The notes: generated by a model not told the origin, from the sequence alone. Shown: positions 47,131 through 59,085, counted from the stretch's first letter. The stretch: 64,000 bases of DNA from Asterias rubens (GCF_902459465.1 NC_047066.1:14945047-15009046), one strand, 5' to 3'. Translations and numbers: made by a program.

Positions 47131-47514
47131 GGTCATCCTACATGTATCTAACACCGTTAATGTCACAAAGTAAAGCATATCAAGGCACACCATCTTTTTT
47201 ACCATCTTTCTTACAGTGATGGATACTGTTTAACGATTTTGTGACTCACAGAGATTGGTTCAGAAACTTAAAGGTCCCCGCTATGCTGCCGGCACATGAT
47301 GGAATGATAGTACAGATTCAGCCACAAATGGCAAGGGGAAACTCTATGTAAGATCTTCCTAGCAGAGGATGCTACATATGTACATGTACATGTACGCTCA
47401 ACATGGACGTTCCTACATGTAGCTCCACACAATCTGATACCTGTCATCCTTTGGACATACAACCAAGACCATCGACAGTAAACGCCCTGCTCAGTGCGGA
47501 GACTTTGTTCTCAT

Positions 47515-47765
47515 AAAAAAATCTTGTATCCCGCCTGTTGATGAAAGAAGAACTTGCTCTACACAACTACCATGGTGGTAAGGTTCTTAGCAAGGGAAGA
47601 GAAGTCTAAAAGATGGCGCTGAAAAGACACCCAACTTTTCAGGCCATAGTGGCCCAAGCCGACATACAATGGCCAGTTGCTACGGCAGGGGACAATTATA
47701 CCAAAACACTCATAGATGCCTTGAATGGCAAGTGTCGGAAATCAGCTAGTAAGCTACGCGTTTAG
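47515..47765 (+). pseudogene. Repeated element tail, copy 2
   Basis: Nucleotide copy of 45250-45501: CCCGCCTGTTGATGAAAGAA, CAACTACCATGGTGGTAAGG, CCAACTTTTCAGGCCATAG. An in-frame TAA (GAAGTCTAAAAG) and small indels interrupt it. Confidence 0.75.
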
Positions 47766-47904
47766 GTATTTCTATTTGTATTGACTTATTTCAGGCTAGT
47801 TGTGTTTCATTATATTATCGTTAAACTAAACAAGACTTCAAAGTTGATGCAAGCTTCATGGTTAAGTTTTTATTTTGTTTTAATCTAAATTGTTTTTATC
47901 ACTG

Positions 47905-48705
47905 TTGATGGAGTTGACATTCCTGCAGTTGTAGTAAGGCACGCAACTTGGGTGTAATCATGGATAAGCACCTCACAATGTCTGATCACATCACTAAAAC
48001 CTGTCGGTTGGCATTCATAGCCATTCGGAAAATTGGACAGAACCGGCAATATCTAAATAGTAGATCTATTAATATACTTGTTCATGCTTTGATAATGTCA
48101 CATGTTGATAATTGTAATTCATTGTTGTATGGCCTTCCGAAAAAGGAATTAAACCGGGTACAGAGAATTCAAAACACAGCAGCTAGGTTAATAGTGGGTG
48201 CTCGTTCAAGAGATTCCATCACTCCCCTTCTAAAGAAACTTCATTGGTTGCCCGTAGAAAAACGTGTTGTATTTAAGATTCTTATCATGTGTTTTAAAGC
48301 CTAGAATAATCTTGCTCCATCTTATATGTCAGATCTCATTCATAAGCACAATCCAGTACGTACACTTCGATCATCGTCACAACACCTCCTTGCAGTACAC
48401 CCTGTTAATATGCATACCTATGGAGACCGTTCCTTTGTGGCTTCGGCTCCAACTCTGTGGAATTCTCTACCCTTGACGATCAGGAATACATCTTCCCTTG
48501 ATGATTTCAAGAGTGCCTTAAAGACACACCTTTTCTTACAATAGTTTACCATTCTTGTATTGTTGTGTCGTTATGCTTGTAGTGGTGTTATTTGTCCCCT
48601 TATATTTATGTTGTTGAAGATTGTATAGTGTACTTCTTTGTAAAGCGCTTAGAGAATTAAGTGTTAATTATTAGGCGCTATAAAAATCTAAAGTTATTAT
48701 TATTA
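47905..48705 (+). pseudogene. LINE ORF2 C-terminus with 3' end (CR1/L2-like)
   Basis: ARNLGVIMDKHLTMSDHITK, INILVHALIMSHVDNCNSLL, LNRVQRIQNTAARLIV and LHWLPVEKRVVFKILIMCFK read in one frame, then a TAG (48303) and NNLAPSYMSDLI. The chain ends with FVASAPTLWNSLPLTIRNTS then LDDFKSALKTHLFLQ-stop (48542). The 3' UTR GTAAAGCGCTTAGAGAATTA, GGCGCTATAAAAATCTAAAG, TTATTATTATTA is a typical CR1/L2 end. It is only lightly decayed, so relatively young. Confidence 0.9.
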
Positions 48706-49735
48706 ATAAACTTGCTGTTTCAGTATACTTGATACACTAGTGTTTTATTAAAATATTTTAAGTTTTCCAATTGTGGTACTTGTGTAAATTTTTGTTTATT
48801 TTGTAATTATATAGTGGGCTTACATTATTAACCACATTAAGATTCCATCATTGGTCTAAACTTATCCTCTTCAATATTCGACCATCGCACCTGGCGCATT
48901 GATAATTCACACTGCACCTCCCCATACGAATCGTCCTTCTTATTTCAGCATTCGTTTAGTGTAGAGGTGTTTTTTTTAGATACTTCCTAGCGATAACACT
49001 ATTGCAAGCGTTAACATTCTATTTCAAACAAAACGGCCTAACCCAATTCTAAACTTAAATCTTCTTATAATTGTCGCTGTAATAGAACCAGTGATCAGCT
49101 ACCTACATGTACATGTAAAACATTACCCAAGGGTTTCGCCTCTAGCACGTAGATCCATACACGCATTTTATTATTTGTTTTGTTTTTTAAAAGTACATTG
49201 TTATCCAGATCTAAGTTATATGTTTGGGTGGGTTTCGTCACATAAGCAGAATTCTGCTTTTTGCTGCACAGTTTCACCAATGCACCACAATTTCTTGTCA
49301 ACATGTATCATACCATTACCAATACACAGGGTGATGTCCCGGATGAGCTTCTCTGTGTTAATCTATTAATGATAATGTTTTAATTGTGGTTTTTCAATTA
49401 GTTTATATCCTGAAGCCCATCGTCTAGATTTCATCGTGGGTTGCAAGCCAATGTCAGACATGCTTTGGATTTGCCAGTTCAATAAAAACCTCCTCTAACC
49501 AGGACCAATCAGGTAATAGTAATAATTAAGTCTTGTGATGCACACATTTTCACCTTACTGGATGTTCAGGGCACATCACAAACCAAATATAAAACAAAAG
49601 AAAACAAATACAACAAAATTAGTTCCCAACCAACTTATAAACATACATTGTATTCAGTAACCATTGGCATCTTCTACAATTCATTTAAGACCACCACGAT
49701 CAGCTACTTCTCAACTATTGGAGGTTCAACAGTGA
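48706..49735. other. Intergenic stretch, nothing recognised
   Basis: AT-rich sequence without a supported gene. Short open frames exist on both strands but show no family motif. Confidence 0.4.
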
Positions 49736-49739
49736 TTGG

Positions 49740-50050
49740 AAAGCACAAGGAGGGCAAGGGACAGGACATTTTGCCTTCAGGTGCCATCTCTGTTTTCGAA
49801 ACAAAAAAGATTTTAAGAAACTGCCCCAGGAAGGAGCTGGACGTACACCACTTCACGAGAAGTTTCCTCCGGTTGTGGAAACGCCAACTGCTTTCATCAC
49901 CCAACAAAGCTACGCTGCAGACTCCTGTGCCAACCAAAGGTAGGTCATGCATGCCGAACAACGATCCTCTCCCTACAGAGACACATTGAGATGGAGATAC
50001 CTTGTTTGTCCGTCAGTGCTCAAAAGAAAGATGGGGCAGTGTGTTTCGTC
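49740..50050 (+). pseudogene. DDE-element fragment, copy 1
   Basis: Nucleotide sequence parallels 51120-51430 (ACAGGACATTTTG, GGAAGGAGCTGGACGTACAC, GTTGTGGAAAC, CAACAATCTCCTCCCTAC-like, AAGATGGGGCAGTG). The catalytic part is absent from this copy. Confidence 0.65.
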
Positions 50051-51119
50051 GAGTTTTGTTTATTACGAACTGTCGCTTGAGGGCGCGACACTTGGCGACC
50101 GTTTTCCGATAAACGCATCAGAAACTGTATTTCTCGATAGCTTTACTGATATAAAAGGTTATCTAAACTGCTTAAATTTGTACTGATACTGCTTAGATTT
50201 ACTGATCGGCGTTTAGGGTGAGTGTTATAGAATTGTATTGTTGGCTAAGACTTTCAGTAGTTTCGTAGTATTAAAGATAATTCTAACGGTTTTTCTGCTC
50301 ACTGGAGAAGTTGTAATATGTTACATGTTATGCATTTGATGCACGTCAAAGTTCAAAGGTTAAAGTTCGGATGTTTATAAATCCGTTTAATAAGGTTCCA
50401 AGTTACAAGTTCTGCTTATGTAAGAATTTATGAATATTCTAGAGCAAGTATCATCGAGGCCAGGATTTGTTTACTGTAAATCAGTTGGGCATGATCTTAT
50501 TGATTTTAAAGGTGATTTGTTCAGGGTAAATTTAGTATACATGGCAGGTTCCTGTATTTAAAATGTTTTCCTTTTGTTTAGGGGATTACCATTTTGATTA
50601 ACTGAACTGTATGCTGTTTAACTGGACTGAACTATTGTTGCTGAACTGTTACTGATCTGCTAGTTGTATCCGGTCACAGTAGTAGGTTAATGTTTCCGTT
50701 TAAAAATCATTATGTTTCATTAATTACTTTCACTTGTTTCAGATGTTTGGACTGTAATAATCTTTCTGTTTACACGTGTTAAGACTGTTTAGCAGTATTC
50801 TAAGATATGGTATGTGTACTCATTCATGTACTTGGATTTTTGTTTGGTTTATTGCAGAATTGAATGCTGATTTATTAAAATCTTCATACATTAAAACCGG
50901 GTGCGACTCCATTCTTTAAATCCTCTGGCCTTCCACAGTGCTTGTCCTTAATGGAGGACCTGACTGGAATGATTCGTCATGGACAGTTGACAGCTGACCT
51001 GGACTTCCTGTGTTTAAAAAAACATGCACCAAAAAATTCAGCCCTTTACCCAATAGAACACGGATGAGCAACTTCACAATAGAACAACTTAGTGCAACTT
51101 CACAGCACATTGGAACTTG
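50051..51119. other. Gap between two DDE-element copies
   Basis: No gene is visible to about 50900. From 50930 the sequence returns to the element: GGAGGACCTGACTGGAATGA, CATGGACAGTTG, GACTTCCTGTGTTTAAAAAA and CAGCCCTTTACCCAATAGAA parallel 51435-51565, i.e. a decayed second copy of the catalytic region. Confidence 0.55.
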
Positions 51120-51765
51120 ACGACCTCAATACAGGACATTTTGTCTACAAATGCAATCATCGTTCCGAAAAGAAAAGATTTAAGAAACAAAAAAACAACT
51201 GCCCCCGGGAAGGAGCTTGACGTACACCACTTTACGAGAAGTATCCTCTGGTTGTGGAAACAGCAACTTTATTTATCACCCAGCAAGGCTACGCTTCAGA
51301 CTCACTGCGCCGATCAAGTGTAGATCGACAACAATCTCCTCCCTACATAGACAACTTGAGCAGGAGATACACGTACCTCGTATGTCCGTCATCAGTGCTC
51401 GAAGGAAAGATGGGGCAGTGCTCATCTTTGACAGGGGACCTGACTGGAATGATTTGTCATGGACAGTTGCAGTCTATTTGTCTCGTTTTCTTCGCCGAGT
51501 TGACCTGGAATCACTGTGTTTAACGAAATACGCACCCAAAAGTTCAGCCCTCAACCCAATAGAACACGGATGGGCACCTTTAATCAAAATGATCACCTCA
51601 GTGCGACTTCGCAGCACATTACAACTTGAAGACCTCAAAACAAGACATAAGCGCATTCCCATCAACTTGTCTGCTAAGAATCTTCAGATTTGCCAATTCC
51701 AGCTGCCATTTCATTGTACATTCATGACATTGCAAGCCAATTATTATAAAGTCCAATTTTGATGC
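51120..51765 (+). pseudogene. DDE transposase/integrase-like fragment, copy 2
   Basis: In one frame: RKDGAVLIFDRGPDWNDLSW, VAVYLSRFLRRVDLESLCLT then KYAPKSSALNPIEHGWAPLI. The Asp of FDRGPDW and the Glu of NPIEHGW fit the second and third positions of a DDE catalytic triad. Upstream the frame differs (VVETATLFITQQGYASDSLR). Related multicopy DDE proteins occur widely in marine invertebrates. The first catalytic Asp is not seen. Confidence 0.65.
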
Positions 51766-52416
51766 AAAAATTCTGGCAAATTTTCTCCTTTTGTATAAAA
51801 TGTTTGTTTATAAGTATTGCCATTCCACACATTTTGGAATAGAATGGGCAAAACATTCACTTTTCTCATTACTGTAAGTACCTGCGCCAACAAGTTCCCA
51901 TCAATGTTTTCTTGTATATTGGTTAAGTTGAGTGTTCCTTAACAGATTTCAAGTGAAGAATAATCGTGATCATGTTCGCTACATTACTGGTATCACTTCA
52001 TAAAAATTTCATTCCATTCTGGAATTCTTCAACTGGCTGACTCTCAGCAGGCAACCAGTGATTTTCCTGCGTTGTACGTGTATGTTCCGCATATGTCCAT
52101 GTACAGTGTGTATGTGTAATCTAGCTTGTTTACATGTGTGCCGCTCTTTTAGTTTTATATTAGGAATCAAGGAGCCAAGAAATAATTTTGATTAGTTTGT
52201 TTCTAAACATGGATCTTTCTAAAAGTATTTAAACATAGAGGGCGTGATGCAGCAATACCATGAATACGCAGGTTTCATTGTCTCCTTGAAAACCACCTTA
52301 AAGATCACGATTTAGTATCTTCCATCTCCTTCAAAGTCGAATCTTACCTCTGAATTTCCACCTACATTCCTCCGGTCACTCCGTATTCCTCACATTTTAT
52401 CTGCAATGCCACCAAG

Positions 52417-52722
52417 AAAAGAGAAAAAAAACTCCTGCAGTTTTGCCATCTAGAGCCTCTACCTCCGCGCAAAAAGTCACCAGGCTCAAGCTCCAGCCAA
52501 ACAACAGATGGTCCTTCTATTACTGATCTGCTGCGGGAAGTGCAATCAATGGCCTCAGGTATGAATGCCAAGTTGGATAAAGTCATCCCCAACCAGGAGT
52601 CCCTTCTCTCTAGACTGGTGACAATTGAGAATAAACAGAAGGAGATGGAGGATTCTATCATCTTTTCTTCAAAATCCATCGAAGATCTACGTAGAGGCCA
52701 AAAGCAAGACCATGTTAGATAA
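52417..52722 (+). pseudogene. LINE ORF1-like N-terminal fragment
   Basis: SPGSSSSQTTDGPSITDLLR, EVQSMASGMNAKLDKVIPNQ and VTIENKQKEMEDSIIFSSKS form a Ser-rich leader and a coiled coil as in LINE ORF1 proteins (RNA chaperones). It ends at a stop after GQKQDHVR. The RRM part may be the fragment at 54555-54960. Confidence 0.55.
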
Positions 52723-52758
52723 GGTCTCAGGGTTGGCCACCAAGCAATTTTCTTTACC

Positions 52759-53000
52759 AGGTGATATGGTCACACTTATACAACACTACATCAAGTGGTG
52801 ACAAGGGAGCCTTGTGTGCAGCTCGCAACTTCTTGGAGGCACGCAGAGTCACTAGTGATCCGATGAGGAACATCAATGCTGCTGCTGACCTAGTTACTCA
52901 ATTCACCACTGTCTTGGTGATAGCAGTACTCCAGTACTTAGGGATTTACTCAATTTCTGATAAACCAACACAGAACTATCTTTTTAATTTTAGTTTAATT
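52759..53000 (+). pseudogene. DUF6589-like repeat, copy 1
   Basis: VIWSHLYNTTSSGDKGALCA, ARNFLEARRVTSDPMRNINA, AADLVTQFTTVLVIAVLQYL. The same paragraph appears at 53082 and 55044. The pattern SGDxGTL..FL..R.V..DP..N.NA...F resembles DUF6589 transposon-associated proteins; this is a resemblance recalled by eye. Confidence 0.5.
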
Positions 53001-53081
53001 GTCTGCTTGCTATGGCTTTTGTTTGGGTGTACATGTATGTTTGTTTGCATGGCGTGTATGTTGTTTTTTGGTGTATAGTGT

Positions 53082-53657
53082 TTGTTTGGTTTTCGTTGTT
53101 TCTTGGAGACACGCAGAGTCACCCGTGATCCAATGAGAAACATCAATGCAGCTGCCAACCTAATAATTCAATACACCACTGCCTTAGTGATAGCAGCTTC
53201 CATGAAGTACTTCAGGATTGACTCAATTACTGGTAACCCAACTCAGACTGAGTTTCAAATTGGAGTTCATCGAGACCCCAGCCACTATGTGCACATGGTT
53301 CTCGAAGAAATTGTTGGGAGAGTAAAAGTCAAGCCGCTTCCAAAGCCAGCGCCCACATACCCATCAGAATTTCCCCTTGAGTATTGGCCAGATGGGTATT
53401 TCACCCAGCTCCTGGGGAGTAACGAAACATACCAGGCATACCAGGAATGCCTGGGAGAGAATGTGGATCTGTGGAGAGAGATAGCCGAGCTGAAGAATAA
53501 GCTAACGAAGTCCAAGGAAAGAAACATGCAGCTTCATAAAATGTTGAGAGGTTTCATTTCTAAACTTGCAGTGGAGAACAACATCCCACCTTTGAAGAAG
53601 ACTGATGTTGTCCCAAGCAATAACAGTGCATGTTATAATGCCAGGCGTTCTGTCTAA
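53082..53657 (+). CDS. DUF6589-like domain with C-terminal coiled coil, copy 2 (open frame)
   Basis: FLETRRVTRDPMRNINAAAN then LIIQYTTALVIAASMKYFRI continues in frame through TGNPTQTEFQIGVHRDPSHY, LPKPAPTYPSEFPLEYWPDG and a coiled coil (LWREIAELKNKLTKSKERNM) to SNNSACYNARRSV-stop. It is the longest copy and open for 191 codons, but its N-terminus is missing. Probably the C-terminal end of a transposon protein. Confidence 0.5.
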   Translation: MFGFRCFLETRRVTRDPMRNINAAANLIIQYTTALVIAASMKYFRIDSITGNPTQTEFQIGVHRDPSHYVHMVLEEIVGRVKVKPLPKPAPTYPSEFPLEYWPDGYFTQLLGSNETYQAYQECLGENVDLWREIAELKNKLTKSKERNMQLHKMLRGFISKLAVENNIPPLKKTDVVPSNNSACYNARRSV

Positions 53658-53989
53658 GGCCAAGTAAACAAAACATTTCCATCCGTTCCACATCCACATC
53701 CGTCATGAACTTGCAAGAAGACGATCCGGTGAAGATGACGTCCTTGGGAATGCCCCGTTTGTTATGTACATGTACGTGACACAAGCCGTTCAATAAAAAA
53801 TTTGGGCTTCCCAATACATAGACAAGGCATTGCTGTTTCGAGACAATGCGGTCGTGGCAATGTCTGGGCCAGGGGCAGTGTGTGCTAATGCTCGCAGTAA
53901 AGCAAGGTCAGGTTGTTTTTTGCAAGGCATCATGCATTACAACCGCGTAAGATTCAATTAGTTGCGCAATGGACCACTGCGTTTTATCG

Positions 53990-54110
53990 GGGCAACTCGT
54001 ACCCAAGTCAACTCGTACCCAAGGCAACACGTACCCAAATTATTGTACCCAAGTCAACTCGTACCCAAGTCAACTCGTACCCAGGTCAACTGGCACCCAG
54101 GTTAACCGAG
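53990..54110. repeat. 15-bp minisatellite (GTCAACTCGTACCCA)
   Basis: Seven to eight degenerate units: CAACTCGTACCCAAG repeated with CAACACGTACCCA and CAACTGGCACCCAG variants. Confidence 0.9.
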
Positions 54111-54554
54111 AGTGTTGTAGACTTTGAGGTTGGGATCTGATCAGCCCTTAAGTCTGTCTTCGCTGATGTACACATAGCAGGCTGCTTGTACCATTGGACA
54201 CAGGCAGTCTGGCTGACGTGCCAGGAGCTTGGGCTGCATGTCCCCTACATGCCGACGTAGCCATCAGCGACTTCATCAGACAGCTGATGTCACTACCCTT
54301 CCTCCCCCAAGAACACAAAGCTGAAGCTTTCAAGAAGTTGCAGGAACTAGCAGAACACCGATACAAGCTTTAGTCGACCTTTGCAACTACATGGCTGCCA
54401 CTTGGTTGCTCAATTCCACGTGGGTCAGAACTGGTTGGTGTTCATGCGGAGCATTCGCAGGAATAAAATGAAAGAAAACCAGGATTGTCTCCTCGAAAAG
54501 GATGCTCTTTTCAACTATTCCCGAACAGCACCCTGTTTGGGTTGATGTGATTCA

Positions 54555-54965
54555 GTGATGCTCGTCAGATGGGTGATGGTGACAGAATAATCTGTCTGTA
54601 CAAATTCTTCCTGGTGGTAAATCACAGGCTCCAAATAAAACTTGAACCTTGTTGGTAACAAGCATGCCAAAGGCATAACACTTTGGGTGGCAAGACAGGT
54701 AGACGAGGCCCTGACTAACATCCATAAGCAAAGTCTCCAGCAGGAACGCTACTCCAGAAGCTTCAACATAAGTATAAGTGGAATACCGGAAACCCTCAAC
54801 GAGAATCATGTAGTTCCCTTCGAAGGCAATGCAGACATTAACAATCAAGTTCAGCATGCCAGATGTCACCTTCGAGAACGCCCACCGGACCGGTCGTTCA
54901 CAGTGATATGCTTCAGACAAGTTTGCCCTTCCCAGCATTAATGAGATGAAACAAGATTCATCCAT
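54555..54965 (+). pseudogene. LINE ORF1-like RRM fragment
   Basis: VDEALTNIHKQSLQQERYSR then SFNISISGIPETLNENHV matches the start of LINE ORF1 RNA-binding domains (…RRNNLRIxGIPE). After a shift, MPDVTFENAHRTGRS resembles the conserved ENAHRxGR turn. Frames change at least twice. Confidence 0.6.
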
Positions 54966-55043
54966 AATGTCCTACCCAAACCAGGCACAAACAAACTACA
55001 TTGTAAACCTCATTCTGGAAGTAGTAATTTTCTTCATTTACCA

Positions 55044-55221
55044 GGTGATATGGTTACACTTATACGACACAACATCAAGTGGTGACAAGGGAACCTTGTA
55101 CGCAGATCTTAAATTCTTAATGTCATGCAGAGTCACCATTGATCCAATGAGAAACATCAATGCAGCTGCCAACCTATTTACTCAATACACCTGTAGCCTC
55201 CAAATCGCTACAGATGGTTGA
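55044..55221 (+). pseudogene. DUF6589-like repeat, copy 3
   Basis: VIWLHLYDTTSSGDKGTLYA, DLKFLMSCRVTIDPMRNINA, AANLFTQYTCSLQIATDG-stop. Begins after CCAG, as copy 1 does, so the repeated block may be one exon with its acceptor. Confidence 0.5.
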
Positions 55222-55672
55222 CATGGTTGACGGTTGATTAAATCACAACTCTCAGAAAAAGAAACGCACAGCTTATGTTGACTTTTATGAACTTGAAAAT
55301 GTTTATTATACCTAACGATGCTGACCACGGTGTGACAATTACAATGAGATGACAAGGATCGTACTAGATGTGGTATTCAGAAGATTGGTGACTAATTTTA
55401 CTTTTAAGATGGCAATTCGTAGCAAACTTGGTTATGGTGTGAGAGTGTGTGAGTGTGGCTGTGGTTCAACTGTAACAAGATAAAACACACAAAAAGGCAA
55501 TTTAAGTAAGTTGTCAATATACAACTCAGCCAACCTTCCTGTGGATAGATAAACTGTCCCAAAATTACACAAACTTTAAGAAAGAAAGGACTTATCCATC
55601 CATAAATGACATGTTTGAACTCCCAAGATTTCGCTGACTGAAAGATTTACATCTCCTGGGTTGGACTTAGTT

Positions 55673-56020
55673 TCAAGTTGTCTCCATTGTGTGGGGGTAG
55701 ATCGTGCAGCCTGGCGCTGTAGACTGGTGTCCGTGTTGACAAAAATGTGATGTCACAGGCTTAAAGGGCTCTGTTCCTACAGGTCCATTGAGGATCCATC
55801 CCAGAATGGTCCTTGCAGCATAAGGTGCTCCTATACCACCTACGCGCACTTCTTTCGGGATCAGGAGAGAGGGATTGTCTTGTCCGATGAGCAGGTGAAC
55901 TTCTTTTGTGTCAACATCTGGCAGAGTAATGTCACTTAAATGCGACTTGTCAAGTTCTTCACGGGTCATGAGGCACTCGGGGCTGACGTGTAGCTTAGGC
56001 CTAGTTAGCACATTGGACAT
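55673..56020 (-). pseudogene. BEL/Pao LTR retrotransposon protease-region fragment
   Basis: SHLSDITLPDVDTKEVHLLI, GQDNPSLLIPKEVRVGG and YAARTILGWILNGPVG are the hallmark of the aspartic peptidase-like region of BEL/Pao polyproteins (the LIG..P......VR.G.....A..T.LGW...G pattern). The fragment begins at MSNVLTRPKLH and stops near METT; no LTRs, reverse transcriptase or integrase are visible nearby. Confidence 0.8.
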
Positions 56021-56422
56021 GCCAATAATGTTCTCATCAATGTTTTGATGTCGTTATGCTGAAAAGAACCTCGGGATGGCCTTTCGCAATTTTCAAAGCA
56101 ATTTCAATGATTTGCTATTTTAAAAAGTGGATCAGAAATTTGCGACCCGCAACTTGATATACATATATGTATATCAAGTTGCAGGTTTCAAAAGTTGCAG
56201 ATATCAAGTTTCAAAATTAGAAAAAACAGCAAAATAATGTTGCTATTTTTCTAATTTAGATTTTTTTTTTAATACTCACCCCCCTAACCCCCCCCCCCCC
56301 ACCATTTGAAGAATTTTACCTTATTGGACGCCATTGAGTTTGAATGCGACTTTTTTTCTCTGAAATACTTTGCTGTAATATAATGATAGGTCAATGTTTG
56401 TGTTTTTTAAAAATCTTTTTAG

Positions 56423-58053
56423 ATGGAGAATTTGTAGGTGAGGGTCGCTGTATTTCACTTTCTGTGAGCGCTGATGGATTTGATCCATTTACCCACCAGA
56501 AAGTCCAATACAGTATGCATCCAGTCATTCTTAAGTGCATGAACTTCGATCACAGGACCCGCGACAAGATTGGGAGATTGCTGCTTTCGTCTATCATCCC
56601 AGGTTAGTCATAACAATTTCATGGTTTTACACTATTATTTATGCTATAACATGACCGAAAAACTTTTTTTTTTCGCTCGTTCGTCTATTCATTCATGGTG
56701 AGCATCAATCATCTAGACTGGCCATTCGGAGATGGAGACACCACCATTGGAAGCATGATCACAGAAAAATGACTAATTCCATCCATGCAATTTGACATCA
56801 ACATTCGAACATCAAAGACTCTTTGGAAAGCACTTTTTCAGCTTAGAGTTGTGCGTTTATGACATTTTGAACTTATTGCGTTTATGACATTTTTGATAAC
56901 CCAGGAAGCTCCAAGGTGTTGAAGTCTGCTGGACCTGGGTCGCTTTCCAATGCCTGCAGGCATTGTCAAATAAAAGGTACAAACATACAATTACATATGC
57001 CATCTTCTTTTTTATGTGTACCATTTGTAAGACTGAAACTAATAATTGAAAGCCATTTGTTTGTTATACTTTGTAATAAACTAAGAGGTACCTGGCAAGA
57101 TACAATTTTGAGTCTCTAAAGTCAGCATCTTTGACTGACCTCAACACCGATTTTCAATTTTAAGTTTCGGACTTCTTAGGCTTTATAAATAAACTTTGAC
57201 TAAATAAACTTTGATTAAACCCGTGACCCCATGTTGGCCCCTACTTTTAGGTCAACCCGAAGTGGGACCATATCTCAAAAACTATACAATATTTTTCAAA
57301 CTTTTTTTCAGTTATAGAACTTGGTCTCTAAAGCACATAATCCGACAGTTCAACAAAATACTATGTGCTGAGGTGCTGTAGTTTTTGGGAAACTAGTAAA
57401 ACAATGTCATGAAAATAATTTTCGTCTCATGAGACGAAAATTATTTTTATAATCATTTACAAACATATTTTCATGACATTGTTTTACTCAATTCTCAAAA
57501 ACTACAGCACCTCACCTTGAAAAAGTACCCAAATCCTTTAACCAATTTTAAAATATTTAATAACTTCGAGAAAAATATGATGAAAACACGTTCAGATAGG
57601 GATTATTTTGTAACAATGATTGCTCCGATACCTGGTCAACAAAAAGAGTAATCAGTGTTTCACTTAAACAATAAAAATCTTCAGCCACAAACAAGCTTTT
57701 TGCTTTATTCAGGAGTGTACAGCCAAGAGTACAGGAAGGTCCTCTACCTTGAAAATAGAAGATACCTTCCGCAAGATTCTGCTCTTCGCAGTGACACGAG
57801 ACGATTCACAGCACCAGAAAGGCAACCGCCACACTCACCATCATCATTGGACCGGGCGCTTCGTGATGGGAGAGAAGTCGCAGAACTACATAAACGTGCA
57901 CTGCATGAGGAAGATGAGAGACGCCGGAAGAAGGCTAGGACAGCTGCAAACAGACTTGAAAAGTCAACAGGCAAGAAGGGGACAGAAGAGCTGGCACGAC
58001 TCCCCTACTACTCCGACGTCGAAATACCAGTCGAGCTGATGCACACAGTTCAA
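56423..58053 (+). CDS. KDZ/Tnp2-like DNA transposase, three in-frame internal exons
   Basis: Exons 56423-56602, 56905-56976 and 57713-58053 have GT/AG junctions and matching phases (2-1, 2-1, 2-0), about 197 residues without a stop. Exon 1 has ISLSVSADGFDPF..VQYSM then HPVILKCMNF, the 'FDG..PF..SQYS.WP' region of Tnp2-type transposases; it ends in IIPG. Exon 2 carries CRHCQIKG, a Cys pair as in the family. Exon 3 has GVYSQEYRKVLYLENRRYLP then a Lys/Arg-rich linker and ARLPYYSDVEIPVELMHTVQ, fitting LPYFD..R..V.DPMHN. Tnp2/Kyakuja-Dileera-Zisupton enzymes mobilise DNA transposons. Asp of DPMHN is Glu here (VELMH). Outer exons were not found. Confidence 0.65.
57359..57541. mobile_element. Foldback element (GAGGTGCTGTAGTTTTT arms), inside KDZ intron
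   Basis: GAGGTGCTGTAGTTTTTGGG, then AAAACAATGTCATGAAAATA, are inverted at TATTTTCATGACATTGTTTT and CAAAAACTACAGCACCTCAC. The centre TTTCGTCTCATGAGACGAAA is itself a palindrome. Same family as 61540-61905. Confidence 0.9.
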
Positions 58054-58365
58054 GTAAACATTTAATATTTTATTGCTATAAAATTTAAAAGCATGGTCAT
58101 TGCCATGGGCAGCCATGGCAATGTAACCCCTGGAAGAGAACTTGCGATCCATCACTCTGATTGGCTATCATATACGCACAACATATGAAAGGCAATGTCT
58201 CTCTAAGCATTCTGCGAAAAACCTTTGTACATATTCATATGCGGCACACGATGACAAGTTACGGTCAATATGACTGAGAAAATTGAACGCGCTCCGAAAA
58301 CGAACAATCAGAGAAATTCACACTCAAAACTCACTTGATTTTAACCCAAAACGTGTGATGTTTGT

Positions 58366-58629
58366 TTGAACAAATCCAGCCCTATGCCTATCTACAACTT
58401 CAGAAGCATTAGATCTGCTGCGTGTCGTCGCAGATTTGTCCAAAAAGCGAAAGACTGTGATACAAAAAGTGCTGGGGCCAAGGATACGGAGCGGATTGTT
58501 GGACCATTGACGCCGAGCATGGAAAATGGGAATCTCACAACTTTCCTACAATCTATTTTTGGGACAGTTTTTGAGCACCTACCACAATCAAACGTGGCAG
58601 ATAGTATAAATAAACCTTTCTTAACATGA
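58366..58629 (+). other. Open frame downstream of the KDZ exons, unrecognised
   Basis: FRSIRSAACRRRFVQKAKDC..PLTPSMENGNLTTFLQSI in 87 codons. No motif recognised. It could be a further element exon (acceptor AATCCAG at 58367-58377) but the family resemblance is lost. Confidence 0.2.
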
Positions 58630-58634
58630 ATCTG

Positions 58635-59085
58635 AAATCAGAATGGACAAAATAGTAAGTCCCTTTCTTTATATTTTTAATAAACGTGTCATTGATGGCC
58701 TGCGTACATTCGTAAGTACTTGGTTGATCCATGTTGATTGCTGTTGCAAACGTGCCAAAGTGTAGTAATCCGTCAATCACAGTTAATCTTGCTAAACTCG
58801 TAACGAACACTCGGCAAGTTCTTTTCACGAACAACCTATAAAACCATAATCCCTTTAGCCGTTTGGAGACCGTTAGTTCTAGAGAACTCCGTTGAATCCA
58901 CGACCTGCTAAAACTGCTATTGTTGGTCTGAACAATGGGTATACATTACACATGACAAAGGGATTGAAGCCTCCGTTGAAACCACGGCGAGCATTTTGTG
59001 CATTTTAGCTGAGGTTAAATCAACGGAGCTAACTCCGTTAAATTGAAACAACGGTAAAAGGGTAATTTTAACGGAGGAGGTTTTC
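58635..59085. other. Spacer, nothing firmly recognised
   Basis: Contains AACGGAG/CTCCGTT motifs repeated in both orientations (58885, 58974, 59024, 59070), perhaps a degenerate inverted repeat. No gene seen. Confidence 0.35.
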
